A stretch of 64,000 bases of DNA, from the NCBI RefSeq assembly GCF_000266945.1, contig NC_018025.1, positions 4,716,001 to 4,780,000 on the forward strand. The letters run 5' to 3'. The position numbers and the translations under genes are program-made. Within the stretch, counting starts at the first letter, position 1; each line of letters begins with the position of its first letter. This document shows positions 37,715-47,456 of this stretch, in pieces. The notes beneath the pieces are model-generated. The model made no database searches. It saw only the letters and a program-made list of their open reading frames with translations, and was not told the DNA's origin. The stretch comes from Desulfomonile tiedjei DSM 6799. Its GTDB lineage: Bacteria; Desulfobacterota; Desulfomonilia; Desulfomonilales; Desulfomonilaceae.

Positions 37715-38761
37715 GTGGAAGATCCCTTCAGAACCATTGAATGGAAGGGCGATCATATCAGGCTTTTGGATCAGACGTTGCTCCCTTCAAGGGAGGAATA
37801 CATCGCCATACGAACTGTCGACGAAATGTGCGACGCCATTTACCGCTTGGCTGTCAGGGGAGCTCCAGCTATCGGTGTGGCTGCCTGCATGGGTGTCGCA
37901 CTCGGGATGTTGACTGCACCTGAAGATAATCGCGAGGAATTCGACACGCGTTTCAAAGCCATTTGTGCTCAAATCAGCGCGACTAGACCGACCGCAGTGA
38001 ATCTCTTCTGGGCAGTCGAGCGGATGGAAAAGCTGTTTCAGGCTGCATCCGGGATGGCTCCGGCGCAAATCAAGGAACTCCTGGTGGCGGAAGCAATCGC
38101 AGCAGAGCGGGAAGACCGGACCATTTGTGAGAATATCGGTCTTATGGGTCGAGACCTCATCGATGATGGCGACACCATACTCACACACTGCAATGCAGGG
38201 GGGTTGGCTACGGCAGGATATGGGACCGCTTTGGGGGTCATTCGTGCCGCTTTTGAACAGGGCAAGAAAATAAAGGTATTTTCGGACGAAACCAGGCCCT
38301 TGAACCAGGGCTCCAGGATTACGTGCTGGGAGCTGCAGAAGCTTGCCATTCCCGTAACGCTCATCACGGATAGCACGGCTGGATCGCTGATGCAGAGAGG
38401 CCTTATTCAGAAGGTAATTGTCGGAGCGGACCGGATTGCATTCAACGGTGACGCAGCGAACAAAATCGGTACTTATTCCGTGGCGGTTCTTGCTCACTAT
38501 CACAAGATCCCTTTTTATGTGGCCGCTCCTCTTTCCACAATAGACAAGAAGATCGATTCGGGAACCCAAATTCGTATTGAAGAGAGAGACCCGTGCGAGG
38601 TCACTCACATCGGTGGAATCTGTGTAGCCCCGTCAGATGTACGAGCGCTCAATTACGCGTTCGACGTGACTCCTCACGAGCTCATAGCAGGAATAATCAC
38701 GGAATGCGGGGTGGCCCGAGATCCGTTTGTCAAAGATTTTGAGAGTTTCTTCTCTCGATAA
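37715..38761 (+). CDS. mtnA: S-methyl-5-thioribose-1-phosphate isomerase
   Basis: 348 residues from GTG at 37715 with GAGGAGG 7 bases upstream; a TTG at 37700 lies inside that ribosome site. Methionine salvage: isomerises MTR-1-P to the ribulose form. Motifs RGAPAIGVAAC, HCNAGGLATAGYGTALGV (catalytic Cys), DETRPLNQGSRLT-like DETRPLNQGSRIT and GADRIAFNGDAANKIGTY (catalytic Asp). No other mtn genes here. Followed 18 bases later by pncB. Confidence 0.96.
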   Translation: MEDPFRTIEWKGDHIRLLDQTLLPSREEYIAIRTVDEMCDAIYRLAVRGAPAIGVAACMGVALGMLTAPEDNREEFDTRFKAICAQISATRPTAVNLFWAVERMEKLFQAASGMAPAQIKELLVAEAIAAEREDRTICENIGLMGRDLIDDGDTILTHCNAGGLATAGYGTALGVIRAAFEQGKKIKVFSDETRPLNQGSRITCWELQKLAIPVTLITDSTAGSLMQRGLIQKVIVGADRIAFNGDAANKIGTYSVAVLAHYHKIPFYVAAPLSTIDKKIDSGTQIRIEERDPCEVTHIGGICVAPSDVRALNYAFDVTPHELIAGIITECGVARDPFVKDFESFFSR

Positions 38762-38779
38762 AGGCGATGGAGCAAATCG

Positions 38780-40345
38780 ATGAAGCTGGTATTTCGAGAT
38801 CCGGTTTCCGGCCGATTACTGGACAACATAGAAATTGTTGAAGCAGATACCGGAAAGAAAATGGGCAGGTTGGACGCCGCTCATGCGATAGAGGCTCAGC
38901 GAAGCAAGAACTACACTATGGACACGGATTTGTACGAACTCACCATGGCTGCCGGATACAAAGTCATGAAAAGGTCAAATCAGCGTGCCTGCTTCGATCT
39001 GTATTATCGGCAAAACCCCGATGATGGCGCTTTCTGCATTTTTGCCGGTCTTGAGAGCGTCATTCGTTACATCAACAATCTCGCTTTTTATCCTGATGAT
39101 ATCGAATATTTGAGATCGCTCGGGTTATTTCCGGACGAGGCGCTGGAGTACTTGTCCAACGGTCTGCAATTCACGGGCGATGTCTGGGCAGTTCCCGAAG
39201 GATCCGTGGTGTTCCCGAACGAGCCACTGATAAGAGTCGTAGCGCCCATAGCTGAAGCACAGGTGTTGGAGACCACGTTGCTTGCTCTTGTGGGCCATCA
39301 GACGCTCATTGCCACCAAAGCGGCCAGGCTCTGCATAGCAAGTCGCGGAGCCCCCGTGGTTGATTTCGGGACACGCAGGGCTCACGGTGTTCATGCCGCA
39401 TTATATGGCGCAAGGGCGGCGTACATAGGTGGGGTGGTAGGCACCTCGAATGTGAAAGCGGGTAAAATGTTCGGGATTCCCGTGAGGGGAACTCATGCCC
39501 ATAGCTGGGTAGAGAGTTTCGATACGGAAATAGAAGCTTTCGAGGCTTTCGCCAAGGTGTTTCCGGACAATAGTGTGCTGCTGGTCGATACGTACGACAC
39601 GCTTCAAGGAATCGCAAATGCCATAGAAGTAGCAGAGCGCATGCGATCTGAAGGCCGTGAGCTCAAAGCAATTCGAATCGACAGCGGCGATCTCGCATAC
39701 TATTCCAAAGAAGCGCGCGGTATGCTGGACCAGGCCGGATTCCAGGGTGTACAAATACTTGCCAGCGGGGATCTGGATGAATGGCTCATAGAAAGCCTGA
39801 GAGATCAAGGTGCGCGTGTGGATGTCTGGTGCGTGGGAACACGGCTTATAACCTCGTACCATACGCCTGCCCTGGGGGTTGTGTACAAGCTCATGGCCGC
39901 AGATTCGGCCGGCGGACCGATGCAGCCGAAAATAAAGATCTCTCAGAATCCGAGGAAGGTCACGAATCCCGGATTGAAGAAAATTATCCGTTTCTACAAC
40001 GGGAACGATCGGATGATTGGGGATTTGCTCACGTCGGATGACGAACCGATACCGAATGGCGAGTACGTACGGGCTCACCACCCCATGTACGATTATATGA
40101 AAAAAGTATACAAGCCGCCGTACAAGGCCCAGGAGTTGATGATCCCGGTTTTCAGAGAAGGAAAGCAGGTCTACGATCCGCCGAGTCTCGAAGAAATCCG
40201 GAAGCGTGCCGCAAAAGACATAGAGCGACTCGAGCCCGAGTACAAGAGATTTTCCAATCCCCACATTTATAAGGTCTCTCTGTCCGATTCGATCTATCGC
40301 ATGAAGAAGGAGTTGCTCAACTATTATCAGGAGACGTTGCAATAG
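38780..40345 (+). CDS. pncB: Nicotinate phosphoribosyltransferase
   Basis: 521 residues. Salvages nicotinate into NAD synthesis. Core signatures: DLYELTMAAGY, DFGTRRAHG (His), GTHAHSWV and IRIDSGDLAYYSKEAR. The domain normally starts near TDLYELTMA; here about 45 extra N-terminal residues (MKLVFRDPVSGRLLDNIEIV…) precede it, also with a plausible ribosome site (GGAGC) and no better internal start. Likely cotranscribed with mtnA; both act on ribose-phosphate metabolites. Confidence 0.95.
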   Translation: MKLVFRDPVSGRLLDNIEIVEADTGKKMGRLDAAHAIEAQRSKNYTMDTDLYELTMAAGYKVMKRSNQRACFDLYYRQNPDDGAFCIFAGLESVIRYINNLAFYPDDIEYLRSLGLFPDEALEYLSNGLQFTGDVWAVPEGSVVFPNEPLIRVVAPIAEAQVLETTLLALVGHQTLIATKAARLCIASRGAPVVDFGTRRAHGVHAALYGARAAYIGGVVGTSNVKAGKMFGIPVRGTHAHSWVESFDTEIEAFEAFAKVFPDNSVLLVDTYDTLQGIANAIEVAERMRSEGRELKAIRIDSGDLAYYSKEARGMLDQAGFQGVQILASGDLDEWLIESLRDQGARVDVWCVGTRLITSYHTPALGVVYKLMAADSAGGPMQPKIKISQNPRKVTNPGLKKIIRFYNGNDRMIGDLLTSDDEPIPNGEYVRAHHPMYDYMKKVYKPPYKAQELMIPVFREGKQVYDPPSLEEIRKRAAKDIERLEPEYKRFSNPHIYKVSLSDSIYRMKKELLNYYQETLQ

Positions 40346-40428
40346 TGAGGTCGTTCAGCATATATATGTAAAGTTTTTATGTATTTTCTTAGGGTGCGGA
40401 GGGATCAGATAGATACTGGAGCTGATGA

Positions 40429-42435
40429 ATGGCAGATAAGGAGAAGGAAGGCCCTTCCTTTGAATTCGAAGAGACAGATTTTGACTTATTGAAAGCGGAC
40501 GGCGATCTGGCCGAGACGATCGACGTGGGAGCCTTGTTCACGTCGGAATTTACCGAGACCGGGAGCTTTGACGTCAGTATGTACGATCAAACCGGTCTAG
40601 GTAAGTTACTGAATGGCTTACCGATTCCTGCGATGATGATCTCGAGATCCGGCACCGTGGTTTTTGCCAATGCATCCTGTGAGAAGATTGCTTCCGATAA
40701 CGGAATATCCCCGGGACTTCATTTTCAGAATCTGTTCACTCGTCAAGACCAGGCGGAGAGAGCACAGGAGCTTTTCAAGCGAGTTATTTCTCAGGGAAAA
40801 CCGCAAGTCGGAGAAGTGCTATTCGGAAAGGACCGGCGCAAAGTAGTGGGCAGGCTGCATCTCCGCTCAGTCAGAGCATGGGATGAACACCTGATTCTTG
40901 CAGTAGTAGAGGATCTCACTGCTGAGAAGAAAAAGATTATCATTGCGCGCAAACATCAGGAACTATCCCGGCAGACGCGAGAGGAGCTTGAGAATAGGGT
41001 CCAGGACCGAACTGCCGAGCTGATCAAGGCGAACAAGAAGCTTCAGTACGAAATTGCATATCGTAAACGAGCGGAAGTGCTTTTGCGCAAGAGCGAAAGC
41101 AAATTTCGGGCAATGTTCGAGACTGCTCCGGTTGCGATCATGGAAATCGAGATCAGTGCTCTGAAAGCAGCGATACAGACGCTTCGCAAAACAGGCATGG
41201 ATGATTTTTCCGCTCATCTCGAGGATAATTCGGAATTTCTGGTGGAAGCGTGGGACCTTGTGCAAATGGTGGATGTCAACGATGCCGCCGTAAAGCTGTA
41301 TCGTGCTTCCGGAAAATCGGAGCTTCTTAAAACTCCGAGCATCTTTGCCCCCGAAGCTATTGATTTGTTCAGGGAAATCGTCTTGGCAATCGCCGATGAA
41401 ACCCCTGTGGTGGAAATAGAGACAATCACCAGAACCTGCGATCGAAAATTGTTGAACGTCCTGGTCAGGGCTGCTTTGCCTGTTTCTTCTTCTCCGACAA
41501 AACGAGCCATCATCACCATAATGGATATCACCCAGTTGAAGCAGGCCCAGGAAGCTCTCGCGATGATCAAGAGAGAATGGGAACGTACATTCGATGCAGT
41601 CCCGGACCTCTTGGCAATCATGGACATGAAGCATCGGATTATTCGGGTGAACAAAGCAATGGCCCTTCGAGTGGGGAAAAGAGCCGAGGAAATAGTGGGG
41701 CAACACTGTTTCGAACTCTTCCACCAGACCCGAATCCCCTTGCAGAATTGTCCCCACAAAAAGCTCATTACCGATGGCAAACAACATGTCGCCGAAATAG
41801 TGGATGATTATCTTGGCGGCACATTCATGGTTTCCGTCACTCCTTTGACGGATGATCTTGGAGACCTGATCGGATGCGTCCACGTTGCTCGCGATATAAC
41901 GGAACGCAAACGCCTCGAGGAAAAGCTCACCTTATTAGCTACCAGCGACCCGCTCACGGGATTATTGAACAGACGTCATTTCATGGAGTCTTTGGGTATG
42001 GCTTACCGCAACGCCAAGCGCTATGGACACCCACTGAGCGTCTGTTTGTGTGACCTGGATTATTTCAAGTTCATCAACGATACGTACGGTCACCAGGCCG
42101 GGGACAAAGTACTGGCGGTATTCGGAGAGATAATTCGGTACGAGCTGCGCAGTACCGATATTGCCGGCAGATATGGCGGTGATGAGTTCATCTTGGCCTT
42201 TCCTCATACCAATGCGACCGATGCCCGGGAGTGTCTTGAGCGTGTCCGTCTTCACCTTCAGCGCATTGTGTTCAAAGAGGACAACAGCAAGTTCCAGACG
42301 ACCTGTACGGCAGGTATAGCTGAACTGCATCATGAGCTGAATGCTGCTGAAAGCCTTGTACGAAGCGCCGATAAGGCGCTGTATGAGGGAAAAGCACAGG
42401 GCCGCAATCAGGTTGTAATATTGAAACGCACTTAG
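40429..42435 (+). CDS. PAS-domain diguanylate cyclase
   Basis: 668 residues, no membrane segment. Acidic N-terminus (1-55), PAS 1 (about 60-165), coiled coil (175-215), PAS 2 (225-370), PAS 3 (380-500), GGDEF domain (505-665) beginning LLATSDPLTGLLNRRHF. The active site reads GGDEF (about 583-587) and an RxxD product-inhibition site (RSTD) lies five residues before it, so an active, feedback-inhibited c-di-GMP synthase is predicted. Sensory ligand unknown. GGAG precedes the ATG. Stands alone. Confidence 0.94.
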   Translation: MADKEKEGPSFEFEETDFDLLKADGDLAETIDVGALFTSEFTETGSFDVSMYDQTGLGKLLNGLPIPAMMISRSGTVVFANASCEKIASDNGISPGLHFQNLFTRQDQAERAQELFKRVISQGKPQVGEVLFGKDRRKVVGRLHLRSVRAWDEHLILAVVEDLTAEKKKIIIARKHQELSRQTREELENRVQDRTAELIKANKKLQYEIAYRKRAEVLLRKSESKFRAMFETAPVAIMEIEISALKAAIQTLRKTGMDDFSAHLEDNSEFLVEAWDLVQMVDVNDAAVKLYRASGKSELLKTPSIFAPEAIDLFREIVLAIADETPVVEIETITRTCDRKLLNVLVRAALPVSSSPTKRAIITIMDITQLKQAQEALAMIKREWERTFDAVPDLLAIMDMKHRIIRVNKAMALRVGKRAEEIVGQHCFELFHQTRIPLQNCPHKKLITDGKQHVAEIVDDYLGGTFMVSVTPLTDDLGDLIGCVHVARDITERKRLEEKLTLLATSDPLTGLLNRRHFMESLGMAYRNAKRYGHPLSVCLCDLDYFKFINDTYGHQAGDKVLAVFGEIIRYELRSTDIAGRYGGDEFILAFPHTNATDARECLERVRLHLQRIVFKEDNSKFQTTCTAGIAELHHELNAAESLVRSADKALYEGKAQGRNQVVILKRT

Positions 42436-42444
42436 AGCGATTGA

Positions 42445-42620
42445 GAAAAATTCTGACGTTTATCCAACGCTCTAATATAAGATATTAGTGGAGACCGGCG
42501 TCCCTGCCGGTCTATTCTATCGATATCATTGATCATATTAAATATGTGCCGGCACGGAGGCCGGCACCCACCCATAGTCCTATCCTCAATCGGACACTAG
42601 TTTTGGCAATTGCTATACCC
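42445..42620 (-). repeat. MITE-like repeat family A, copy 5
   Basis: Full-length copy between the convergent diguanylate cyclase and nitroreductase genes. Ends AGAGCGATTGAGAAAAATTC and TAGTTTTGGCAATTGCTATA, inverted relative to each other. Both hairpins are perfect (GACCGGCgtccctGCCGGTC and GTGCCGGCacggagGCCGGCAC). Confidence 0.8.
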
Positions 42621-42664
42621 GCCTTTTGGAAAGGGGGATTTGATTTGGAATTTTTGAAACTGGA

Positions 42665-43171
42665 TTACCATCGGTCAGGATGGACCTTTTCCGCATTGTA
42701 TCGGTTCGGCGGATGCTTCCTTTCGCCTGGCCAACCGAGCGATACCATGGATAATGGAACGATATGGTCCGGAATTCCCAGAAGACTCCTCGCGCCCTCA
42801 ATTCTTTCCGGCACGGGATAGATTCCTACCCAACAAGCCCCTAAACCCAGCGCATTCGCAGCAATCAGCATATTTTCCGTAGCCGCTGCACAGTCCAGGA
42901 CCCACCTGCCCTTCAGCGCTTCAGCTTCGGGATCTCCGCATACGAGAATAGCAGCAGTCGCAGATCTGAGCATGTGCGCGTGAGGATGAAACCTGGTAAA
43001 TCCTTCCAGCACTTCTTTGTCTCGTATGATTACAAAATGCCATGCCTCGCCTGCAGCCGTGGGGGCATTCATTGCGGCATGCAATAATTTGTCCAGGAGT
43101 TCGTCGGATACGGGTTCATCGGTGTATTTTCTGATACTGCGCCTTGTTAAAATAGCTTCCAGAGCATCCAT
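42665..43171 (-). CDS. Nitroreductase-family flavoprotein
   Basis: 168 residues from ATG at 43171 (GAGAGG directly before it; an ATG four codons earlier overlaps that site). FMN-binding pattern ILTRRSIRKYTDEPV at the N-terminus, NAPTAAGEAWHFVII, and LGLGACWVGIYP in the middle. Small NAD(P)H-dependent reductase; substrate unknown. The 3' end touches repeat A copy 5. Confidence 0.9.
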   Translation of the reverse strand: MDALEAILTRRSIRKYTDEPVSDELLDKLLHAAMNAPTAAGEAWHFVIIRDKEVLEGFTRFHPHAHMLRSATAAILVCGDPEAEALKGRWVLDCAAATENMLIAANALGLGACWVGIYPVPERIEGARSLLGIPDHIVPLSMVSLGWPGERKHPPNRYNAEKVHPDRW

Positions 43172-43296
43172 GCCTCTCTCCATCAGTGGCTCGGGTATTA
43201 GGACTTTGTCCCAGGGGGTCGATGTGCCGAGAAAATTTTACAAAATTCCGTTGGAAGGGACGAGACAAATGTCGGGGCCAAATCAACTTCGGAAAT

Positions 43297-43560
43297 CTAC
43301 TGGACCATAGCTGCGGAAGCTTGTCTTTTCCGACTTGACTCTCGTTCCGCGACACGAGCTTTTTTCTGCCATTCTTCGATCTGAGCATGTTGAATTTGAG
43401 CTTTGCGCATCAATTGCCTGTAACGCGCTTCCAGAGACGGATTTGAACTTCCGACTTGCTGATACATGTTCATGAAACGCGTATCGTACGCATTGCCTGC
43501 CGATATGGCGCCCATGAGTACAACCAAGCACGATACAGCGGCAACAATTATTCTTGTCAT
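43297..43560 (-). CDS. Small exported helical protein
   Basis: 87 residues. Signal peptide residues 1-24 (…GAISAGNAYD), then a charged, Gln/Arg/Lys-rich helix likely to form a coiled coil (ARYRQLMRKAQIQHAQIEEW). GGGGG precedes the ATG. Similar in plan, not obviously in sequence, to the exported protein at 36810. Function unknown. Confidence 0.65.
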   Translation of the reverse strand: MTRIIVAAVSCLVVLMGAISAGNAYDTRFMNMYQQVGSSNPSLEARYRQLMRKAQIQHAQIEEWQKKARVAERESSRKRQASAAMVQ

Positions 43561-44144
43561 GGCACATCCCCCTACCCCAACGAAACGTGTTTACCGAATT
43601 AGATAAATGTACTTCGAGAACGATTCGAAAAATTGTGAAGCAACATTCATTTGTCCTGGGGAAAAAAAAGGAGTGTCGAGTCCCGGAGAGGCGAACCAAC
43701 GATAGCCGCGAATGCAGACTATCCATTCAGTTGTCCGTGCGAAAAATCCCCCCTCCCCTCCATAGGTGCCAAAATAAGAGCATCCACTCTCAGCTTTCCT
43801 GGTGGGGGTCGGCGTCTCTGCCGACACATGTTGATGGAAAACGCTCGCGAACAGCCAGGAATCTACCATTCAGCAACTAGCTGTAACAATGAAGTCTCTA
43901 AGGATTCTCGTTGTTCACTCTCGAGCGGTTCTGGTGTCGACCTTTTCTGCTTACCCACATCCTGAACGATTAGGAAGCCTTGAGACAGTCTCCGAGATCT
44001 ACCCCTGCAGTCAACATGCTCAAGTGAGTGATCGTGTTAAAAAAACTTTTTCATTGACCGTCGAGCACCCCAACTGTACAAATCATGCTGAATCTTCAAC
44101 TCTCTCCCTGATCTCCACTATTTACTTCGGAAAGGAGGGTTCCC
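43561..44144. other. Gap with a single REP-like hairpin and a promoter
   Basis: 584 bases. GTCGGC-gtctct-GCCGAC at 43808-43825 is a lone REP-like hairpin with a loop close to that of family A. Open frames here lack support. The right part contains the promoter described separately. Confidence 0.45.
44054..44082 (+). promoter_or_regulatory. Candidate promoter of the exported hydratase gene
   Basis: TTGACC (44054-44059), 17-base spacer, TACAAA (44077-44082), 62 bases before the start codon. Confidence 0.45.
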
Positions 44145-44984
44145 ATGCGAAAGACTGGAATTCTTTCGGCTTGCGCAGTTGCGGTACTGGTTGTTCTCGT
44201 CTGTTTTTCCTGGGCCGGCGAGGAAGAGGTTATAAACTCCATTGTAGCCGCCAGGACCTCCACAAAAACGTTCCCCTTACCTTCCGCTCAAATTCCGGAC
44301 TTGGATCTCAATAAAGCCTATGCGCTGCAACGCACGCTAACGGAACGTCTGGTAAAGAGCGGTCACCGGATCGGCGGCTTTAAGGCCGGCTTGACTTCTG
44401 AAGCGGGCCAGAAAAGGTTCGGGGTGGATCGTCCTTTATTGGGACCGTTGTTCAAATCGGGAGAACTGGAGCCCGGAGTTTCCCTGGAACCGAAGGATTT
44501 CACGAGACTTTTCATCGAGGTGGAAATAGGGTACCTCCTGGGTGACAAGATAACCGAACCAGTTCAAGACGTGGAGACTCTGAAAAAGAAGATCAAGGAA
44601 GTGTTTCCTGCCGTAGAGCTTCCGGACCTCAGGTTCGATGATATGAAAAATCTCAAAGGCGCGGATATCGTCGTAGATGCAGTTTCTTCATCCAAATATA
44701 TCGTGGGAAGAAGAATGCCAGCCGATAAGGTGGATGTATCCGCAGTGTCGGTGATTCTGAAACTCGATGGTAACGAGATAAACAAGGGCCAGGCTTCCGA
44801 TGCTCTGGGAGACCAGTGGAAAGCGCTGCTCTGGCTGGTGAATAGCGCGGTAGAACAAGGCTGGACTCTCGAACCGGGCTATATTTTCATCACTGGAGCA
44901 TTGGGCAACATGCTTCCCGGCAAACCGGGTAAGTACGAAGCAGACTGGGGATCGTTAGGTAAAATCTCCTGGACCGTAAAATAA
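44145..44984 (+). CDS. Exported 2-keto-4-pentenoate hydratase-like protein
   Basis: 279 residues, AAGGAGG before the ATG. Residues 1-25 are a clear signal peptide (…LVVLVCFSWAGEEE). The rest matches the MhpD/2-oxopent-4-enoate hydratase branch of the FAA-hydrolase fold: HRIGGFKAGLTSEAGQKRFGVDRPLLGPLF, the metal-binding FIEVEIGYLLGD, and LEPGYIFITGAL near the end. Family members are normally cytoplasmic enzymes of aromatic meta-cleavage, so a periplasmic form is unusual. Single gene, no pathway neighbours. Confidence 0.87.
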   Translation: MRKTGILSACAVAVLVVLVCFSWAGEEEVINSIVAARTSTKTFPLPSAQIPDLDLNKAYALQRTLTERLVKSGHRIGGFKAGLTSEAGQKRFGVDRPLLGPLFKSGELEPGVSLEPKDFTRLFIEVEIGYLLGDKITEPVQDVETLKKKIKEVFPAVELPDLRFDDMKNLKGADIVVDAVSSSKYIVGRRMPADKVDVSAVSVILKLDGNEINKGQASDALGDQWKALLWLVNSAVEQGWTLEPGYIFITGALGNMLPGKPGKYEADWGSLGKISWTVK

Positions 44985-45132
44985 ATGAAAACAGCAAGAT
45001 TGCCTGGGCCGCACCAAAATGACATGGCGAATTCACCCGGGAGTGAGACGTAAATCGTCGAGGTGTGTCTAATAGGGTACGACTCATCTTATTCGTAAAA
45101 AGTTAAGAGTTTAATTTGAGGAGAGAGATGCT

Positions 45133-45279
45133 ATGAGGTTCTTGATAATTGGTATACTGTTGATTGCATTCTCGAATTTTTATCGTTCTGCTCCATCGAG
45201 GTGCTGTAGAATCGTAGATTCCAAGAATTCGTTTGCCCATCGAGTAGAAGCGTCTCAAACCGCTTCCACGAAGAAATAA
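45133..45279 (+). CDS. Possible 48-residue exported or membrane peptide
   Basis: ATG at 45133 preceded by GAGGAGAGAG. Encodes a hydrophobic N-terminus (MRFLIIGILLIAFSNFYRSA), a CC pair and a charged tail ending STKK. A strong hairpin (45284-45305) follows the stop by 4 bases, which supports a real transcription unit. Size and lack of homology knowledge keep confidence low. Confidence 0.4.
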   Translation: MRFLIIGILLIAFSNFYRSAPSRCCRIVDSKNSFAHRVEASQTASTKK

Positions 45280-45283
45280 CCTA

Positions 45284-45305
45284 CGCGGAGCATCGCAGCT
45301 CCGCG
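45284..45305. terminator. Bidirectional terminator-like hairpin
   Basis: CGCGGAGC-atcgca-GCTCCGCG, perfect 8-bp GC-rich stem between the small plus-strand frame and the end of the minus-strand UbiB-family gene. On the minus strand it is followed by a T-rich stretch. Confidence 0.55.
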
Positions 45306-45319
45306 GAACAATCCCGCTT

Positions 45320-46972
45320 TCATTTTTTTGAGGGTTTTTCGTCATAGAATAGAATGTCCAGCATCAGGGCAATTCCCCCACCTGCAGCAGCAAGAAAGAA
45401 CAGCATGGCAATACCCGGATACCCCAGAATCCTGAATTCCGTCTGTACATTGAACAGCATTGCTGCTCCAACAATGAGCGCTGCCAATATGAGTCCCAGA
45501 GTAATTCGGTTCGCGATTTTCTGAAGCCCATTCATGAGGTATTTCTCATCAATGGCATCGATCTTCATTTCAAGCTCGTTCTTGGCCAGTTTCTCCAGGC
45601 TGGTTCCGAGGACTGTGGGAAGGCGCGTGAAAAACTCTTTCATCTCCAGAATATTGCCGAATATGGTCGAAGGTGAGGCACTCTTGAGGATTTTGGAACG
45701 GATGATCCGTGCCAGGTTTGACCGGATAGATGTATTGGGGTCGAAGTTGGGGTCCAGAGTGCGGGCTACGATATCCAGATTCAGGAGGGTTTTCCCCAGA
45801 AGCGTTAACTCCGGAGGCAAACGGAGCCCCGAATCTCCAGAAAATCGAACAAATTCCATAATGGCTGTCCCGATATCCAAATGTTGCATGTTCAGATCGG
45901 TTATCATCACCGCAATATGATTTCTGAATCCGTCTTGATCGAATTTAGGCCTTCTTTCCCCTATCTTTATTGCGAGCGCGGCAACGTCCTCATGGCGCCC
46001 CTCACCTATGGCTCTGATGAGGTGCAACAATCGGTCCTGTAATTCCGGAGATATTTGTCCTACCATGCCAACGTCCAGCAATGCTATGCGATGGTCATTC
46101 GTAAGAAACAGGTTGCCTGGATGAGGATCTGCATGGAAGAAACCGTCTACAATGATCTGGCTGAGGTAGGCACGGAATAATTCCTCAGCCAGAGCGGTTC
46201 CGTCTATTTCTGTCCTGGCAAGGGGAGTCAGTTCGGTAATTTTCCTGCCCGAAATGTACTCCATGGTAAGCATGCGAGAACTGGAATATTCGTCTATCGG
46301 CAACGGCACCACAACGAGACTGAATCCCGCGAGGTTGCCTGCCAGGAGTTTCATATTGCGAGCTTCCTGTCGATAATCGAGTTCTCGCATCAGTGTCCTG
46401 CGGAATTCTTCCACCATCTTGTGGAATTCAAAGCGCTCGCTGAGAGGTGTTCTGTCCAGGAACTCAGCGATTTGCATGAGTATTTCCAGGTCTTCTACAA
46501 TTTGGGCGCGAATTCCCGGTCTTTGGACTTTGACGGCAACCGTGCGTCCGTCTTTCAGACAGGCTTTGTGGACCTGCCCCAGCGATGCCGCGGCAATTGG
46601 TGTTTTATCGAAATGGTCGAAAGCAAGTGGTATGCGGATACCCAATTCCGATGCAACGATTGCATCGACCTGATCGTAGGGAAACGGCTCTATTTTGTCT
46701 TGAAGCCGTGCCAGAGCCCGAATATATTCCACCGGGAGAATATCTGCACGAGTGGAGAGGATCTGACCGAGTTTGATGAATGTAGGCCCCATCCGCTCAA
46801 GATCGCTCGCCAGTTCCTCGGCTCTGGGAACTACCTCGGTAATAGCTGTCTCATGCCTGAGAGCCTCCTCCAAACCGGCGCTCTTCACCAGGTCCGATCT
46901 CCCGTATTTTATGAACAGCAAAATAATATCTTTGTAGCGTCTCAGATGTAATGGTGTAAGCCGAATGTCCAC
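45320..46972 (-). CDS. UbiB/ABC1/AarF-family atypical kinase
   Basis: 550 residues from GTG. Contains the family-specific KxGQ motif (FIKLGQ, 65-70), Ala-rich nucleotide loop [18 protein letters not shown] (Lys), [13 protein letters not shown] (catalytic Asp/Asn) and LLDVGM. Two C-terminal hydrophobic segments (about 490-540) anchor it in the membrane. The family supports biosynthesis of quinones or other isoprenoid lipids. In a sulfate reducer menaquinone would be the relevant quinone. Stands alone. Confidence 0.93.
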   Translation of the reverse strand: MDIRLTPLHLRRYKDIILLFIKYGRSDLVKSAGLEEALRHETAITEVVPRAEELASDLERMGPTFIKLGQILSTRADILPVEYIRALARLQDKIEPFPYDQVDAIVASELGIRIPLAFDHFDKTPIAAASLGQVHKACLKDGRTVAVKVQRPGIRAQIVEDLEILMQIAEFLDRTPLSERFEFHKMVEEFRRTLMRELDYRQEARNMKLLAGNLAGFSLVVVPLPIDEYSSSRMLTMEYISGRKITELTPLARTEIDGTALAEELFRAYLSQIIVDGFFHADPHPGNLFLTNDHRIALLDVGMVGQISPELQDRLLHLIRAIGEGRHEDVAALAIKIGERRPKFDQDGFRNHIAVMITDLNMQHLDIGTAIMEFVRFSGDSGLRLPPELTLLGKTLLNLDIVARTLDPNFDPNTSIRSNLARIIRSKILKSASPSTIFGNILEMKEFFTRLPTVLGTSLEKLAKNELEMKIDAIDEKYLMNGLQKIANRITLGLILAALIVGAAMLFNVQTEFRILGYPGIAMLFFLAAAGGGIALMLDILFYDEKPSKK

Positions 46973-47456
46973 ACATGACCTCGCGTTTCATCAAGCGGTT
47001 TGCGCGTTTGTCGTCGAGTACCACACCGAACAATCGTAGCGTTATGTATTCACTCTTCTGACATCTCCAGAGACGAAAAGTTGAAGATCTGTTCACGGAT
47101 TGTGTCGACCATCTCCGGCATCCCAGGTTGATAGTTGAGTAAGATGTTCAAAACCGCACGAGTTCGGTGAAAGCGGCCCAATTTGGGATCAATGTTGGCG
47201 GCGGCCCGAAAAAACGCTGACTTTCGCTCCAGTTCACGTTAACATAAGAAAGGCTTCCGCTAATGAGAACTCAATCATACATTACGGAATTCTTCCATTT
47301 ACGTCGACATGGCGTCAACACCTGTTGTCTGGAACCGCACTCATGACGTATGCAACAGTAATCGAATTCGGCTCGAACACGACAAAAGATCCGCTTTTCC
47401 GCTTTTCCGAACGACCAGATATCTCGCTCGTACATTCATGCGGCAGATGTCACCCG
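46973..47456. other. Gap before the binding-protein/cyclase operon
   Basis: 484 bases with no convincing gene. The frame of the next gene is open from 47325, but the first 44 codons precede the signal peptide and have no ribosome site. No clean promoter seen. Confidence 0.4.
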
